From Euperipatoides rowelli (lineage: Eukaryota; Onychophora; Udeonychophora; Euonychophora; Peripatopsidae): 10,435 bases of DNA. The notes under the pieces were generated by a model. It was not told where the DNA came from and ran no database searches. It worked only from the letters and a program-made list of their open reading frames with translations. The position numbers and the translations under genes were made by a program. The first letter of the stretch is position 1; each line of letters starts with the position of its first letter. Shown piece after piece: positions 1-8,156 of the stretch. The DNA lies in NCBI GenBank assembly GCA_003024985.2, contig PXIH01S0012252.1. One strand, 5' to 3'.

Positions 1-215
1 CCCCCCCCCCCACGACACACAAACACTATTAGATGACTTACCATATTTCCATATTTGAAATCTGGCAACCCTATCAGCCACACTGCACATCCCAAGGTCC
101 AATCTTATCACACAATATAATGAAATTTCTAAATTTGATTTTCCATCATTTACTGATATAAAATTTCTATAATTTTTCATCCAACTGTTGTGATATTTTT
201 ATTAATTTGTTTCAG
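1..215 (+). other. 3' end of an upstream intron (partial)
   Basis: This A/T-rich stretch ends in a pyrimidine-biased acceptor (ATTTGTTTCAG, AG at 214-215) directly before the exon at 216. It opens with eleven C bases and a short CA-rich tail (1-26), a degenerate simple repeat at the window edge. No open frame or other signal was seen in it. The intron call depends on the exon identification that follows. Confidence 0.8.
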
Positions 216-271
216 GTGAATTAATTAAAAGGTGGGGCAGAGTGCCATTTGTTTCTGGCCCTACATTATTG
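216..271 (+). CDS. GIGYF: Internal exon of GIGYF, C-terminal end of the GYF domain
   Basis: This 56-base exon lies between a clear acceptor (TTTCAG) and a clear donor (TTG|GTAAGC). Only one frame is open: the other two hit TAA or TGA within the first three codons. It gives two bases of a split codon (xGT) and then 18 residues, ELIKRWGRVPFVSGPTLL. If the previous exon ends in G, the split codon is Gly, restoring the family motif L-G-E/D-x-I-K-x-W-G-R-V-P-F found at the end of the GYF domain of GIGYF1/GIGYF2. GYF domains bind PPG-phi proline-rich peptides. GIGYF proteins scaffold the cap-binding repressor 4EHP and silence mRNA translation in the cytoplasm. The exon ends in phase 0, matching the exon at 9623. 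The rest of the GYF domain must lie upstream of the window. Reading past the donor gives V-S-K-stop, so intron retention would end translation at once. The identification rests on my recall of the family motif. Confidence 0.88.
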
Positions 272-624
272 GTAAGCAAATAATGACTTCAATTAATTTC
301 TTAATTATTTATAAAATAAAGTAATAGTATTTTCGATATAATATGCTTGAATAAGCAACTTGATAAATTTATAGCTGTTTAATAATACTTTCTATTAAAT
401 CTTTTATAAATTTAGTAGACATAACTGCATTAGAAATTAAAAGTGATAGTTGATGCCAGAATTCGAAAAGAAAAATATTTAGCTGAATGTAATATAATTA
501 AAAATTAGATACACTACATATTCCATCACCAATTTAGACAGCTCAAAAACTTACCTTAAAAATATGAACCAATACTTCACAAAAATAACTTACTATTTGT
601 TACATTAAAGAAACAAAACTTTGT

Positions 625-719
625 AAAAAAAAAATTCAGTCACATGAACCGAGACTCAAACCTAGATGTATTGAAATCTGGGCAGTTACTCTACCATTTA
701 GCTACCCAGGCTTTCCAAA
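625..719 (-). repeat. tRNA-derived (SINE-like) element, left copy of a divergent pair
   Basis: On the minus strand this reads CCTGGGTAGCTAAATGGTAG followed by a tRNA-length body. It has an A-box-like TAGCTAAATGG (704 to 694) and a B-box-like GGTTTGAGTCT (662 to 652), 52 bases apart from start to start. The body ends in CTGAAT followed by a run of ten T (634 to 625), which could serve as a Pol III terminator. An ungapped comparison with the plus-strand copy at 804-895 gives 66 matches in 81 positions by my hand count. Acceptor and anticodon stems pair poorly, so this is a degenerate tRNA relic or SINE head rather than a working tRNA. Confidence 0.7.
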
Positions 720-783
720 TTATTTTGGACAAACTGCATTTATATTTAAGATGTTAAACAGTACAATAAGAAAACGAGGAATG

Positions 784-799
784 ACTAACAGCTGTTAGT
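784..799. repeat. Perfect 16-base palindrome between the tRNA-like copies
   Basis: ACTAACAGCTGTTAGT is identical to its own reverse complement. It lies five bases before the right-hand tRNA-like copy, off-centre in the spacer between the two copies. It contains an E-box-type core (CAGCTG). Function is unknown and chance is possible. Confidence 0.6.
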
Positions 800-803
800 T
801 TTT

Positions 804-895
804 CAAGGAAACCCTGGGTAGCTTAATGGTAGAGGAACTGCCCGGATTGCAGAAGATCTGAGTTTAAGTCCCGTTTCAGGTAACTGATTTTTTTT
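804..895 (+). repeat. tRNA-derived (SINE-like) element, right copy of a divergent pair
   Basis: This reads CCTGGGTAGCTTAATGGTAG with an A-box-like TAGCTTAATGG (819-829) and a B-box-like AGTTTAAGTCC (861-871), followed by CTGA and a run of eight T (888-895). A four-pair CTGC/GCAG anticodon-type stem around a seven-base loop (CCGGATT) remains, but the loop lacks the invariant T33. The acceptor pairs only through wobbles (CCTGGG with TTTCAGG). This is the better-preserved copy. Its relation to the left copy is inverted, head to head, with 84 bases between them. Confidence 0.72.
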
Positions 896-1670
896 CTGAC
901 AATTTTTTTCTTTATTTTTATTAGCCCATTATATTATTTTATTATGAGAATTGCCAAAAATTTTGAAATAATCTTCAAATGCACAAATTAAAAAAAAACA
1001 CTCTTCTTGTAAAGTTTCACAAGAAGTTAGTCTCTTTAGAGGGGAATGAAATTTTTATGGATAGCTCTCTTTATTAAAAAATTTATCAAGCAATTTATAT
1101 GCCATTTTTTAATTAGACATATCCTATTTCTGGGCTCTATTTCAAATTTTCTCTTTGCTTTTTTTCCTTTTCTTTGTATCTATCCATTTTTTAAAATCAT
1201 ATAATGTACATAGGAAATTAGGAATCCTTTAAAGACATAATTAGATTCAAAGATTGAGTTTTGAAATATTCATGATTCTATCCCAGGTAATTTTGTTTTT
1301 TTTTAGATAAGGAATAAAAAGTTTTAATTTTCTTTAATATCAAGTGGCTATGCTGTGAGCTTTATAAAACCAAATGTAAATAACAAAGGTTGTCTTTCTG
1401 ATGAAGCCAATTGAATTTTAAAGAAGAGCAAAGGTAATATGACGTGTTTCATCAGTAAAACTATATTAAAAGCATAGATCGTGGAGAAATAATGAAAGAA
1501 TATTTATAGCTTGTACTTTTTTCTTTTGTCTTTCAATTTTCAAGAACAGAAGCATTTATTTAATAGAATTTGACACAATTTGAGCTGAAAAACTTTGTTT
1601 TATTAAGGGGAGTTCTAAGCTAGTTGGATAACTAAAATCTACACTATTTACAGTACCGGTATATTAAAAA
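896..1670. other. A/T-rich intron stretch without recognisable features
   Basis: I see only T-rich runs and scattered short A/T motifs here. There is no open frame of note, no splice-flanked open block and no repeat related to others in the window. Confidence 0.6.
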
Positions 1671-1840
1671 GCTATAATTTTGCACAATTGTTACTCTTAA
1701 TGAGAAAACTCAAAATCCCCCAAATAATTCCCATCGTGCATTTCGTTTTTGAGAAATGGCCGCCATCTTAAATTTTTTTTAGACCCTTACGGCGATGAAG
1801 ATTTTGAAAAGGCATATAGTCCAAATGTGTAAGGCTGAAC
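1671..1840 (+). repeat. Dispersed copy of the 3409-4463 repeat family
   Basis: The segment runs through GCACAATTGTTACTC, TTCCCATCGTGCATTTCGTT, GAGAAATGGCCGCCATCTT and AGACCCTTACGGCGATGAAG. It matches in order the final third of the unit at 3409-3920 (GTACAATTATTACAC, TTCCCATCATGCATTGTTT, GAATAATGGCTGCCATTTT, AGATCCTTACGAGAATGTAA). It then runs into AAGGCTGAACC, resembling the GGCTGAAATTTGG that opens the next unit. This shows a repeat family present at more than one place, about 1.6 kb from its tandem array. Confidence 0.75.
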
Positions 1841-2024
1841 CTATAAGATGTATAGTTTCCGTCTTGTGAGAAGGAATGAGTGGTAAGGTTGGATTTTACC
1901 TCCGTGAAACCCTAGACTGTCAGAAATGATAATCACAAAGAAACTCAGAAACAAAATGTAAGTAGGAAACATGGTTTTATTATGAGATAAAATATGTATA
2001 TGTTCATTAGTAACAAAACATAAG

Positions 2025-2036
2025 GTGTGTGTGTGT
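2025..2036. repeat. (GT)6 microsatellite
   Basis: Six uninterrupted GT units. Confidence 0.85.
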
Positions 2037-2134
2037 TGGTTTTATATGGATCATGATCATTTTATCAGAGAATGAAATGGTTAGAGTAATACGACTTATG
2101 ACTAGAATATACGATACCGGTAACACGTTGTAGT

Positions 2135-2152
2135 CTTCTTCTTCTTCTTCTT
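2135..2152. repeat. (CTT)6 microsatellite
   Basis: Six uninterrupted CTT units. They sit inside the richer-GC block, which extends to about 2640. Confidence 0.9.
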
Positions 2153-2358
2153 GGATTGTCTGCGGATAGAAGGCTAACTATCACTCCCTAACTATAGGAT
2201 GGGAAAGTATAGGCCTTAGCACGGCTTTATGCTTATACTGGGACTGGATTTTAGCAAGCCAAGCTGGTTTCTAACTGAGCTCTTTTAAGTTGGTAGCCAC
2301 ACAGTAGGCTAGTGTATGATAACTTTGTATGATACTGGGAATAACCCAGGCTGGTGAT

Positions 2359-2400
2359 CAGGGTGAACTACCCTGACTGGAACACGGGTTGGTCAGGGTA
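2359..2400. repeat. Overlapping inverted repeats built on ACCCTGAC
   Basis: TACCCTGAC (2369-2377) pairs with GTCAGGGTA (2392-2400), nine bases. The same left arm can instead pair backwards with CAGGGT (2359-2364) around ACCCTG (2370-2375). The two hairpins are mutually exclusive because they share the central ACCCTG. Confidence 0.65.
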
Positions 2401-2432
2401 TCTTACCCCGATTGAATCTCACGAATAAACAA

Positions 2433-2459
2433 CCTTTGGCTTTTATAGTAAGCCAAAGG
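2433..2459 (-). promoter_or_regulatory. Hairpin overlapping a minus-strand TATA-like box
   Basis: CCTTTGGCT (2433-2441) is perfectly complementary to AGCCAAAGG (2451-2459). Read on the minus strand, the loop and left arm contain TATAAAAG (2447 to 2440). A CCAAT motif on the same strand ends at 2497, about 50 bases upstream, which is ordinary promoter spacing. It could be the promoter of a degraded mobile element transcribed right to left. No transcript is visible, and TATA-like words are common in A/T-rich DNA. Confidence 0.35.
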
Positions 2460-2496
2460 ATTCAGATGGATTTTCTTAGACAAAGGCAATTTTTTT

Positions 2497-2515
2497 ATTG
2501 GCCCTCTTGGCCAAT
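2497..2515. repeat. Seven-base hairpin with CCAAT on both strands
   Basis: ATTGGCC (2497-2503) and GGCCAAT (2509-2515) are perfect inverted copies around a five-base loop, so a CCAAT box appears on each strand. Confidence 0.7.
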
Positions 2516-2680
2516 GAGAGAGCTCACAAACCTTTGGTCTTCACATTAGTCCGATCATTTTGGCAGTCAAAGTTTCTAGCCAAATGGAGGCTCAGCATCT
2601 TGATGGTAAATGTAGTTAGGTTTGCTAGGTGTGGCTTGCTCTGATGAAGTGGATATTGCTTTGGAAGCTATTGGATGGTA

Positions 2681-2793
2681 TTGCTTATTACTTTTGCTGG
2701 TTATTGCTGTTTATTACTATTGCTTATTACTGTTCATTATTATTATTGCTTATTACTGTTTATTATTATTGCTTATTACTGTTATTGGAGTTT
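2681..2793 (+). repeat. TTGCTTATTACTG minisatellite
   Basis: The core TTGCTTATTACT(G/T)T starts at 2681, 2720, 2746 and 2769. The cores are separated by variable TTATTATTA or TTATTGCTG fillers, giving periods of 39, 26 and 23 bases. Open frames across it encode only hydrophobic low-complexity sequence (L/I/Y/V) created by the repeat and are not genes. Confidence 0.8.
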
Positions 2794-3114
2794 TTAGAAA
2801 TACAGTTCGTTTTTCTAACAAAAGGTAATGTTCTTTTGTAGCACTAGGCAAAAGTCTTTTGCTAAAAATGGTTCTACATAAATGTTTATTTGTAGCCCAG
2901 TTTATTTGCTACTACTGCTGTTTGTATCTTTTATGTACAGTTTTTAATTATGATATTCTCTATTTCACAGCACACATTTGCACACACATAAATATTAGAA
3001 AAATAGGAAAAAAGGTTTATTACAATAATGATGAATATATACAGTATAAATACAGTGTGCTGTATCTTGCTGCTGCTTCTGGATTGGTAATTGGCTTCTC
3101 ATCATTATAATTCT

Positions 3115-3179
3115 GCAGACAGGAATAGTATGCTGTCTGACATTGGATTATATTTATGCAGACAGGAATAATATACTGT
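3115..3179 (+). repeat. Tandem duplication of GCAGACAGGAATARTATRCTGT
   Basis: Two 22-base copies at 3115-3136 and 3158-3179 match at 20 of 22 positions. Both differences are G to A. The period is 43 bases. Confidence 0.8.
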
Positions 3180-3241
3180 ATATTGTTTTTTGATCATTTG
3201 ATACATGGTAATATTTATATTTTATAATAGATTATCAGGAT

Positions 3242-3318
3242 AATGATAATAGCAATACTTTATTATTACATAGGTTTAGTTCGCAATGATAATAGTAATA
3301 CATTATGATTATTCATAG
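3242..3318 (+). repeat. Second 43-base-period duplication (AATGATAATAGYAATAC)
   Basis: AATGATAATAGCAATACTTTATTATTA at 3242 recurs as AATGATAATAGTAATACATTATGATTA from 3285. The two starts are 43 bases apart, the same period as the duplication at 3115-3179. Both may be remnants of one decayed satellite. Confidence 0.65.
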
Positions 3319-3408
3319 ATATACAGTAGATTGTTGCTGGAATATAGACATGTAAGAAGCTGAAAATGCAGCTCTTATAGAGTTATAATTACAAGCTTGT
3401 TATAATTA

Positions 3409-3920
3409 GGCTGAAATTTGGTAGGATAACCTCTAAGACTGCCTTTACACTTTGCCACAGTGGATTTTTAATAATCTTTATTAAAAAAATAGTGTACGTT
3501 CAAAATTGAAAAATATGTAAAAAATAATTAATTCCAATGATTAAAAATTCATATTTAAAAAAAAAAAAAATACAGATATCCCCTAAAATGCTATGACAAA
3601 GCGCAGATAATTTATTGCGGAACATCCCTACCAAATTTAAGCTTTCTAGCTAACATTTCTATAGTAAATTTCCTTTGTCGCAAAGTGTGTCGGCAAAAAA
3701 AAAAAAAAAGTAAATTTTCAGAAAATGTTGATACAAAGTAAAAATGTGCTGGTTTCTATGAAGTTTATGAGCCATAATCCTATAATTTGGTACAATTATT
3801 ACACTTGACGCAAAATAAAAAATTCCCATCATGCATTGTTTTTGAATAATGGCTGCCATTTTGGAAATATTTAGATCCTTACGAGAATGTAAATCTTGTA
3901 ATCACATTATTGCCCAAACA
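3409..3920 (+). repeat. Tandem repeat unit A (512 bases) with internal inverted arms
   Basis: The unit opens with GGCTGAAATTTGGTAGG and ends at CCCAAACA, just before the same opening words recur. Inside, GCTGAAATTTGGTAGG (3410-3425) is matched in inverse by CCTACCAAATTTAAGC (3627-3642), 15 of 16 positions. CACTTTGCCACAGT (3448-3461) is matched in inverse by GCTATGACAAAGCG (3590-3603), 10 of 14, with all differences transitions. The second half holds TTGGTACAATTATTACAC, TTCCCATCATGCATTG and GGCTGCCATTTTGG. Runs of 14 A (3557-3570) and 15 A (3695-3709), and roughly 75 extra bases before 3590, account for most of its extra length over unit B. No coding capacity is seen. The family is unknown to me. 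Confidence 0.8.
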
Positions 3921-4324
3921 GGCTAAAATTTGGCAAAAATAACCTGAGTGCCTTTGCACTTTGTTATAGTGGATTTTTAATATGTTATAAATTAAATGGT
4001 GTACACTCAAATTTGAAAAATATACACTATAAGAAAGTGCAGATAATTCATTGAGAAACATCCTGTCAAATTTTAGCTTTCTAGCTAACTGTTTTCTATA
4101 GTAAATTCCTTTCTCACAAAAGGTATAAGCAAAAATAATAAGTTATTCACACTAAGTAAAATGTACTGTTTTCTATGAAGTTTAGGAGCACGAGTCCTAT
4201 ATTTGGTACAATTATTACACATGATGAAGACTCCAACTAAAACATTACCAGACATTGTTTTTGAAAAATTGCTGCTATCTTGAAAATTTTTGATCTTTGT
4301 GGGAATGAAATTATTGTCTAAACT
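3921..4324 (+). repeat. Tandem repeat unit B (404 bases), with the clearest inverted arms
   Basis: It follows unit A without a gap and shares, in order, GGCTAAAATTTGG, GCACTTTGTTATAGTGGA, TTTTAGCTTTCTAGCTAAC, TCTATAGTAAATTCCTTT, TTCTATGAAGTTTA, TTGGTACAATTATTACAC and the GCTGCTATCTTG block. Its inner arms are better preserved than in unit A. GCTAAAATTTGGCA (3922-3935) is matched in inverse at 4064-4077 (13 of 14). GCACTTTGTTATAGTGGA (3956-3973) is matched in inverse at 4023-4040 (16 of 18). Together they would close a stem around a loop of about 49 bases. Open frames on the minus strand across units A and B are side effects of A/T-rich repeat sequence. Confidence 0.8.
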
Positions 4325-4463
4325 GGCTAAAATTTGTTTAGGATAAACAAGAGTTCCTTTGAAATTTATCACAGCGGATTTTAATTATAATGTAAAACAA
4401 AAAATTATTGGTGTTCAATATTGAAAATTTTCACAAGGCTAAGCTGTAAATTAATGAAAAATA
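4325..4463 (+). repeat. Truncated tandem repeat unit C
   Basis: GGCTAAAATTTGTTTAGGATAA, then ATTTATCACAGCGGATTTTAAT and GGTGTTCAATATTGAAAATT, follow the first third of units A and B. Similarity fades after TTAATGAAAAATAG near 4463, where a run of T begins. The exact right end is uncertain. Confidence 0.65.
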
Positions 4464-4962
4464 GTTTTTTTTTTTGCAAGTAAAATAAAAAATATCCCAT
4501 TAAATAAAAATAACTATAAAAACTGGCTATAAATGTAGAAGATGCTACTTCATGTGAAAAACCTTCTTGTAATAGAGTAATATATTTTATATCATTAGTA
4601 AGCTTATTTTGCTTTCTTACAACATTAGTAAAATTATTTTTTTTAGCCTTATATAGCCTGTATTTTTATTTTTTGAAAAATATGCTGTTTTTTCTAATGT
4701 CAGGGTTTACAATTTAAAAGAACTTCTAATGTTGAAGCAAATTTTCTTTGAAAACATTTTGATTTAGACTTGAATTTTGTTGAATATTTCATGATTTTTT
4801 TTTCTTTTCAAAATAGCCTACCAAGATTTTTAAAAATTAAAAAACACTAAATAGAACTATTAATGAATTAAGATTAAACATTTTAATTTTGTGAAAGCAA
4901 TAATAAAAATTAATACAAGTGAGAATTTCAAAAGTCTGCAAAAAAGACTTGTGAAAATGATT

Positions 4963-4985
4963 GGGGTGGGGTGTGGGGTTTGAGG
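4963..4985 (+). other. G-rich run, possible G-quadruplex
   Basis: GGGG-T-GGGG-TGT-GGGG-TTTGA-GG: three runs of four G and a final GG. It stands out in a region of very low GC. It fits a two-layer quadruplex, but the fourth run is too short for a standard three-layer one. Confidence 0.4.
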
Positions 4986-5358
4986 AAGTTTGCTAAAGAA
5001 AACTTTTTATTGCAAATTTAAAAAAATATTGGATTTTAAAAAGAAAAAAATTAATTTGCGCATTAAACAATATCAAAAGATATTTTAAAGTGTTCAAAAT
5101 ACCTAGGTCAAATCAAATAAAAATTACTGTAATTAAAAAAATCGTCTCTAAAAGATGAAACAAAATGAGGAGAAATGATAGTCAAAACAACAATTTAATG
5201 TTACTCTTGAACTATAATTAACAAATAGTAGTTATAATGAAAATATTTAAAATAAATGAAAACTTTTTACAAATCTTTCCTATATATAATTCTGGCAATA
5301 AAATGCCATTTAAATCTTGACGCATGGCACGCTAATAATTGTGGGAAGGCTACACTAA

Positions 5359-5412
5359 AATTGAATATTGATTGGTCGGCGACTGTTGACTTAATGAAGT
5401 CAATTGAATATT
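5359..5412. repeat. Hairpin next to a direct repeat
   Basis: TTGACTT (5386-5392) and AAGTCAA (5397-5403) form a perfect seven-base stem with an AATG loop. AATTGAATATT occurs at 5359-5369 and again at 5402-5412. The origin is unknown. Confidence 0.5.
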
Positions 5413-6852
5413 TTTTAATCACCATTGCTTTTATAATAAAATTAAAGAATAAAACTTAAAATAAACAATTTTGTAGCAATTTTATCATTTCTGACCTGTG
5501 TCTCTCCTTAATACAGTATATTATAATGGGCGGTTTTATTTATTGTTTTTTATTATTTATTAATTGGTACTTTCAAGTGTAACAGGTTATTTCAAGGTAT
5601 AATTATTTTCTTGATATGTCATTTACGAAACTAAAGCTTCTTAAATGTCATATTGGAGTAACGTGGCAGATTACTGAATCTAATTATCTCTTGAAATATT
5701 CAAACCACTTGAACGTGCTAATTAATTATTCATTATTTGTAAATTTGTATGCACGTTCTTTTATAAAAAGAGGTGCTTGAATACAAATATTACCGGTACT
5801 ACGTTTACATTTTAGAGGATGTTGTACTCTAGCAAACAAACATCTGTATAATTATTTGCACTATTTATTTTATTATTGTAAGCTAGGGGAAGGCATCACC
5901 TAGGTTCGTAGTCCCCTCAATGTAGTAATTAACTACCATTGTTAAGAAGGAGAGTTTTGTGATCTTTTTATCTACAATAGAACCAGCCAATAAATGTTTT
6001 ATTTTTTTTACCTGCCAATTTTTGTTTCTCGCTGTCATTATTGCCTTGAAGTGATTCTGTGAAAGCAGAATCATTATAATATCTTCAATTAAAATAAATA
6101 AAGATTTATTTGAGGAATCAAATTGACCGACTATAATTTCAAAGATATTTTTTTCAAATTTTTTTGCAACTTTTGTCCAAAGATGCACTCATACGCTGCT
6201 GTTCTGTGTATTCATATTCTTTGGGGTTAAATTATTTAATAACCTGTCCATTTTTTGTGTGGAATAGCTTTAAGTAAAAGAAAGAAACCACTCACTCTTT
6301 CCACAAGAAATACTTAGTGTGGGAAAATCCACAACTAGCAAAGCTGAGATTCCCATGCTTGAAACAAAAATTTTAACCATTGAATCTAGTGGAAACTACT
6401 ATGTAAGCAGATGAAAGCCATATAATAAACTAACATCCACATGTTCTTTAGTCTGATTTCTAAATTCCAAACATCAAAAGAAAAACATTTGCTCTGCTTA
6501 GATTAGGCCTAGTCCCATCCACATCACCCAGTTTAGCTGAGCTCAAGATTTCTCTTATTGATGTGTTATAGTGATCCTTTATAGAACTCTTTCATGAAGC
6601 TACCATTATACTCTACGAGCTATAGGTCCTCAAGTTCAATTAATTATTTCTTTAGATTGGTAACTATAATGCCTCTTCCCACCTCAAATGGTACATTTTC
6701 TTTAGGTTTAAAATGTTATATTTAATTTATGTATGAATTAAACTAATAAAACATGATTAGTTTACTTTAATGTCACATTTATTTCTTAGTCAATATAAGT
6801 GTTCATTCTACACTTTTGTCAGATACTACATTTTTTTTTTCAGCTGTGTGAA

Positions 6853-6884
6853 CAAGGCTCATATCCTTCGGGGTTACAGCCTTG
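6853..6884. repeat. Short inverted repeat CAAGGCT/AGCCTTG
   Basis: CAAGGCT (6853-6859) pairs with AGCCTTG (6878-6884) around an 18-base loop. It resembles a small stem-loop, but no RNA family was recognised. Confidence 0.4.
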
Positions 6885-7215
6885 TCTCTCTTAAAATATA
6901 ATTATTTTTTAATTACCATTATTATTTTTTTAGTAGTTGAGGTTTGGAGAAGTAACCATGTATACCTCAATTATAAATGTAAAATATGTTATGAATAAAT
7001 AAACCTGAAATATTTTACACTGTAGTAAGGCTTCACCGGACTAGAAATAGCCTATCATAGAGCTTCCCTCCCCCTTACATTAACTCTATTCTATCACGAG
7101 ACAGACTATTGAATTAGATAAGCTTATTTACACCTTAGCTTGACACAATCTATTACTACCATGAACATTCGGCTCCGAGGTCGCATACCCTACACTAGCA
7201 TGGAAGACGGGGGGG

Positions 7216-7228
7216 GGTCTCCGAGACC
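7216..7228. repeat. GGTCTC-C-GAGACC palindrome
   Basis: A perfect six-base inverted repeat around one base, starting on the last two G of the nine-G run at 7209-7217. Confidence 0.6.
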
Positions 7229-7401
7229 GGCAATGACCTACACCACATGAAAGTCAAATGTGCATAATCAGTATTGATTGCCCCTACTAAGGCGGGGGTC
7301 CTGTCTCTAACTGAGCCCACTTACAGTATAACATTCATATAATTACTATTACGTTATGTAAGCTTCACTTAGCGACTAGACCTTGTTTACAGCTAATAAG
7401 G

Positions 7402-7430
7402 GCATTTGTGCCGTAGCAAAGCGCAAATAC
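7402..7430. repeat. Imperfect stem GCATTTGTGC/GCGCAAATAC
   Basis: The two ten-base arms pair around a nine-base loop. There are two non-Watson-Crick positions, which pair as G-U in one strand's RNA. Confidence 0.45.
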
Positions 7431-8156
7431 TAGACTGTAAATCTAACTTGGGACAGCTTCTATTATCTCCGCAGCCTCGGCTTGGTTGACTTAAGCACGA
7501 AAGTTAAGGCACTTAAGATCCCAATACATCCTGGCTGACATATATCGGATTAGTTAGCCCCAGGGAGAAAATTACCAAATAGATACCTTGCCTTTATTAT
7601 TAACCTCTGTCTACACTTGATGCAAATATGTTTATCCGTAATCACTGATCTGACATATCTACATGTAGGCTAAAAGCAGACAGCGGTTACACCAAAGGAC
7701 AAGATAAATACTGAAGGAGGGCAAATTGTGCCAACTAGGAATGAATCTCTCACAATAGCTAAATAGCCAGCCCAATTATGCGAGAAAAAAAGGTAGCTTA
7801 TCTAAACCCTACTAAAATCCCAGTCCGAACCAGCCGACAAGGACTAAAGAGGTAAAAAAGGGGGCCAACACTTTATTATCCCTGCCCCAATAGAAAGGTA
7901 CAAGTTCCACCCCTATTAACACCATTAGAAAAGGACACGCACAAGTAGAAAGAATAAAATTTAATTATATCATATCAATACTTAACCTCTACACATACAC
8001 AAACAAGCGTCCGTTTAGCAAACACACATCTTTATTTGCTTAGGAAATAGAATAACAATGATAACCTTTCCCATATCAAATAAAATTACCCCTTACAAAA
8101 TTAATTTCAGAATAAGTGTTGTTAGTTACCATATACTTTATATAGAAGAAAAAAAA

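Larger units (their letters stand above)
2153..2640. other. Richer-GC intron block dense in inverted repeats, probably transposon-derived
   Basis: Base composition changes here compared with the A/T-rich flanks, and short perfect inverted repeats cluster between 2359 and 2515 (listed separately). There is no coding frame with a recognisable domain. The block may start as far left as about 1840. A decayed mobile element, for example a solo LTR on the minus strand, is the simplest explanation. I could not define its ends or a target-site duplication. Confidence 0.4.
4464..7019. other. Long A/T-rich intron stretch, mostly featureless
   Basis: I see no gene, no splice-flanked coding block and no clear mobile element over this 2.5 kb. 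The longest stop-free stretch, on the minus strand at 5883-6188 (101 codons), has no recognisable motif and A/T-driven codons. Small signals are listed separately: a G-rich run at 4963, a hairpin at 5386 and a short stem at 6853. Confidence 0.55.

Noticed and set aside
809-885. Functional tRNA gene
   Set aside because: The acceptor and T stems pair poorly, T33 is replaced by C and the B-box is degenerate, so it is treated as a tRNA-derived repeat.
2622-2841. Two overlapping plus-strand open frames encoding hydrophobic L/I/Y-rich peptides
   Set aside because: The peptides are the translation of the TTGCTTATTACTG minisatellite. The membrane-like look comes from the repeat.
4085-4372. 95-codon minus-strand open frame
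   Set aside because: It lies wholly across tandem repeat units B and C. The neighbouring unit A does not keep the same frame, so it is a by-product of the repeat.
5883-6188. 101-codon minus-strand open frame
   Set aside because: It is the longest open frame in the window, but its A/T-driven composition (K, I, N, F), lack of any motif I recognise, and absence of splice or promoter context make it no better than chance in sequence this A/T-rich.
6207-6884. Similar words TCATATTCTTTGGGGTTA (6212) and TCATATCCTTCGGGGTTA (6860)
   Set aside because: The match covers only about 18 bases and the flanks do not align, so a common repeat is not established.
7470-7530. Resemblance to 5S rRNA words (GAAAGTTAAG, GGCTTGGTTGACTT)
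   Set aside because: The two words occur in the wrong order relative to 5S rRNA and the remaining sequence does not match, so neither a 5S gene nor a 5S-derived SINE is supported.
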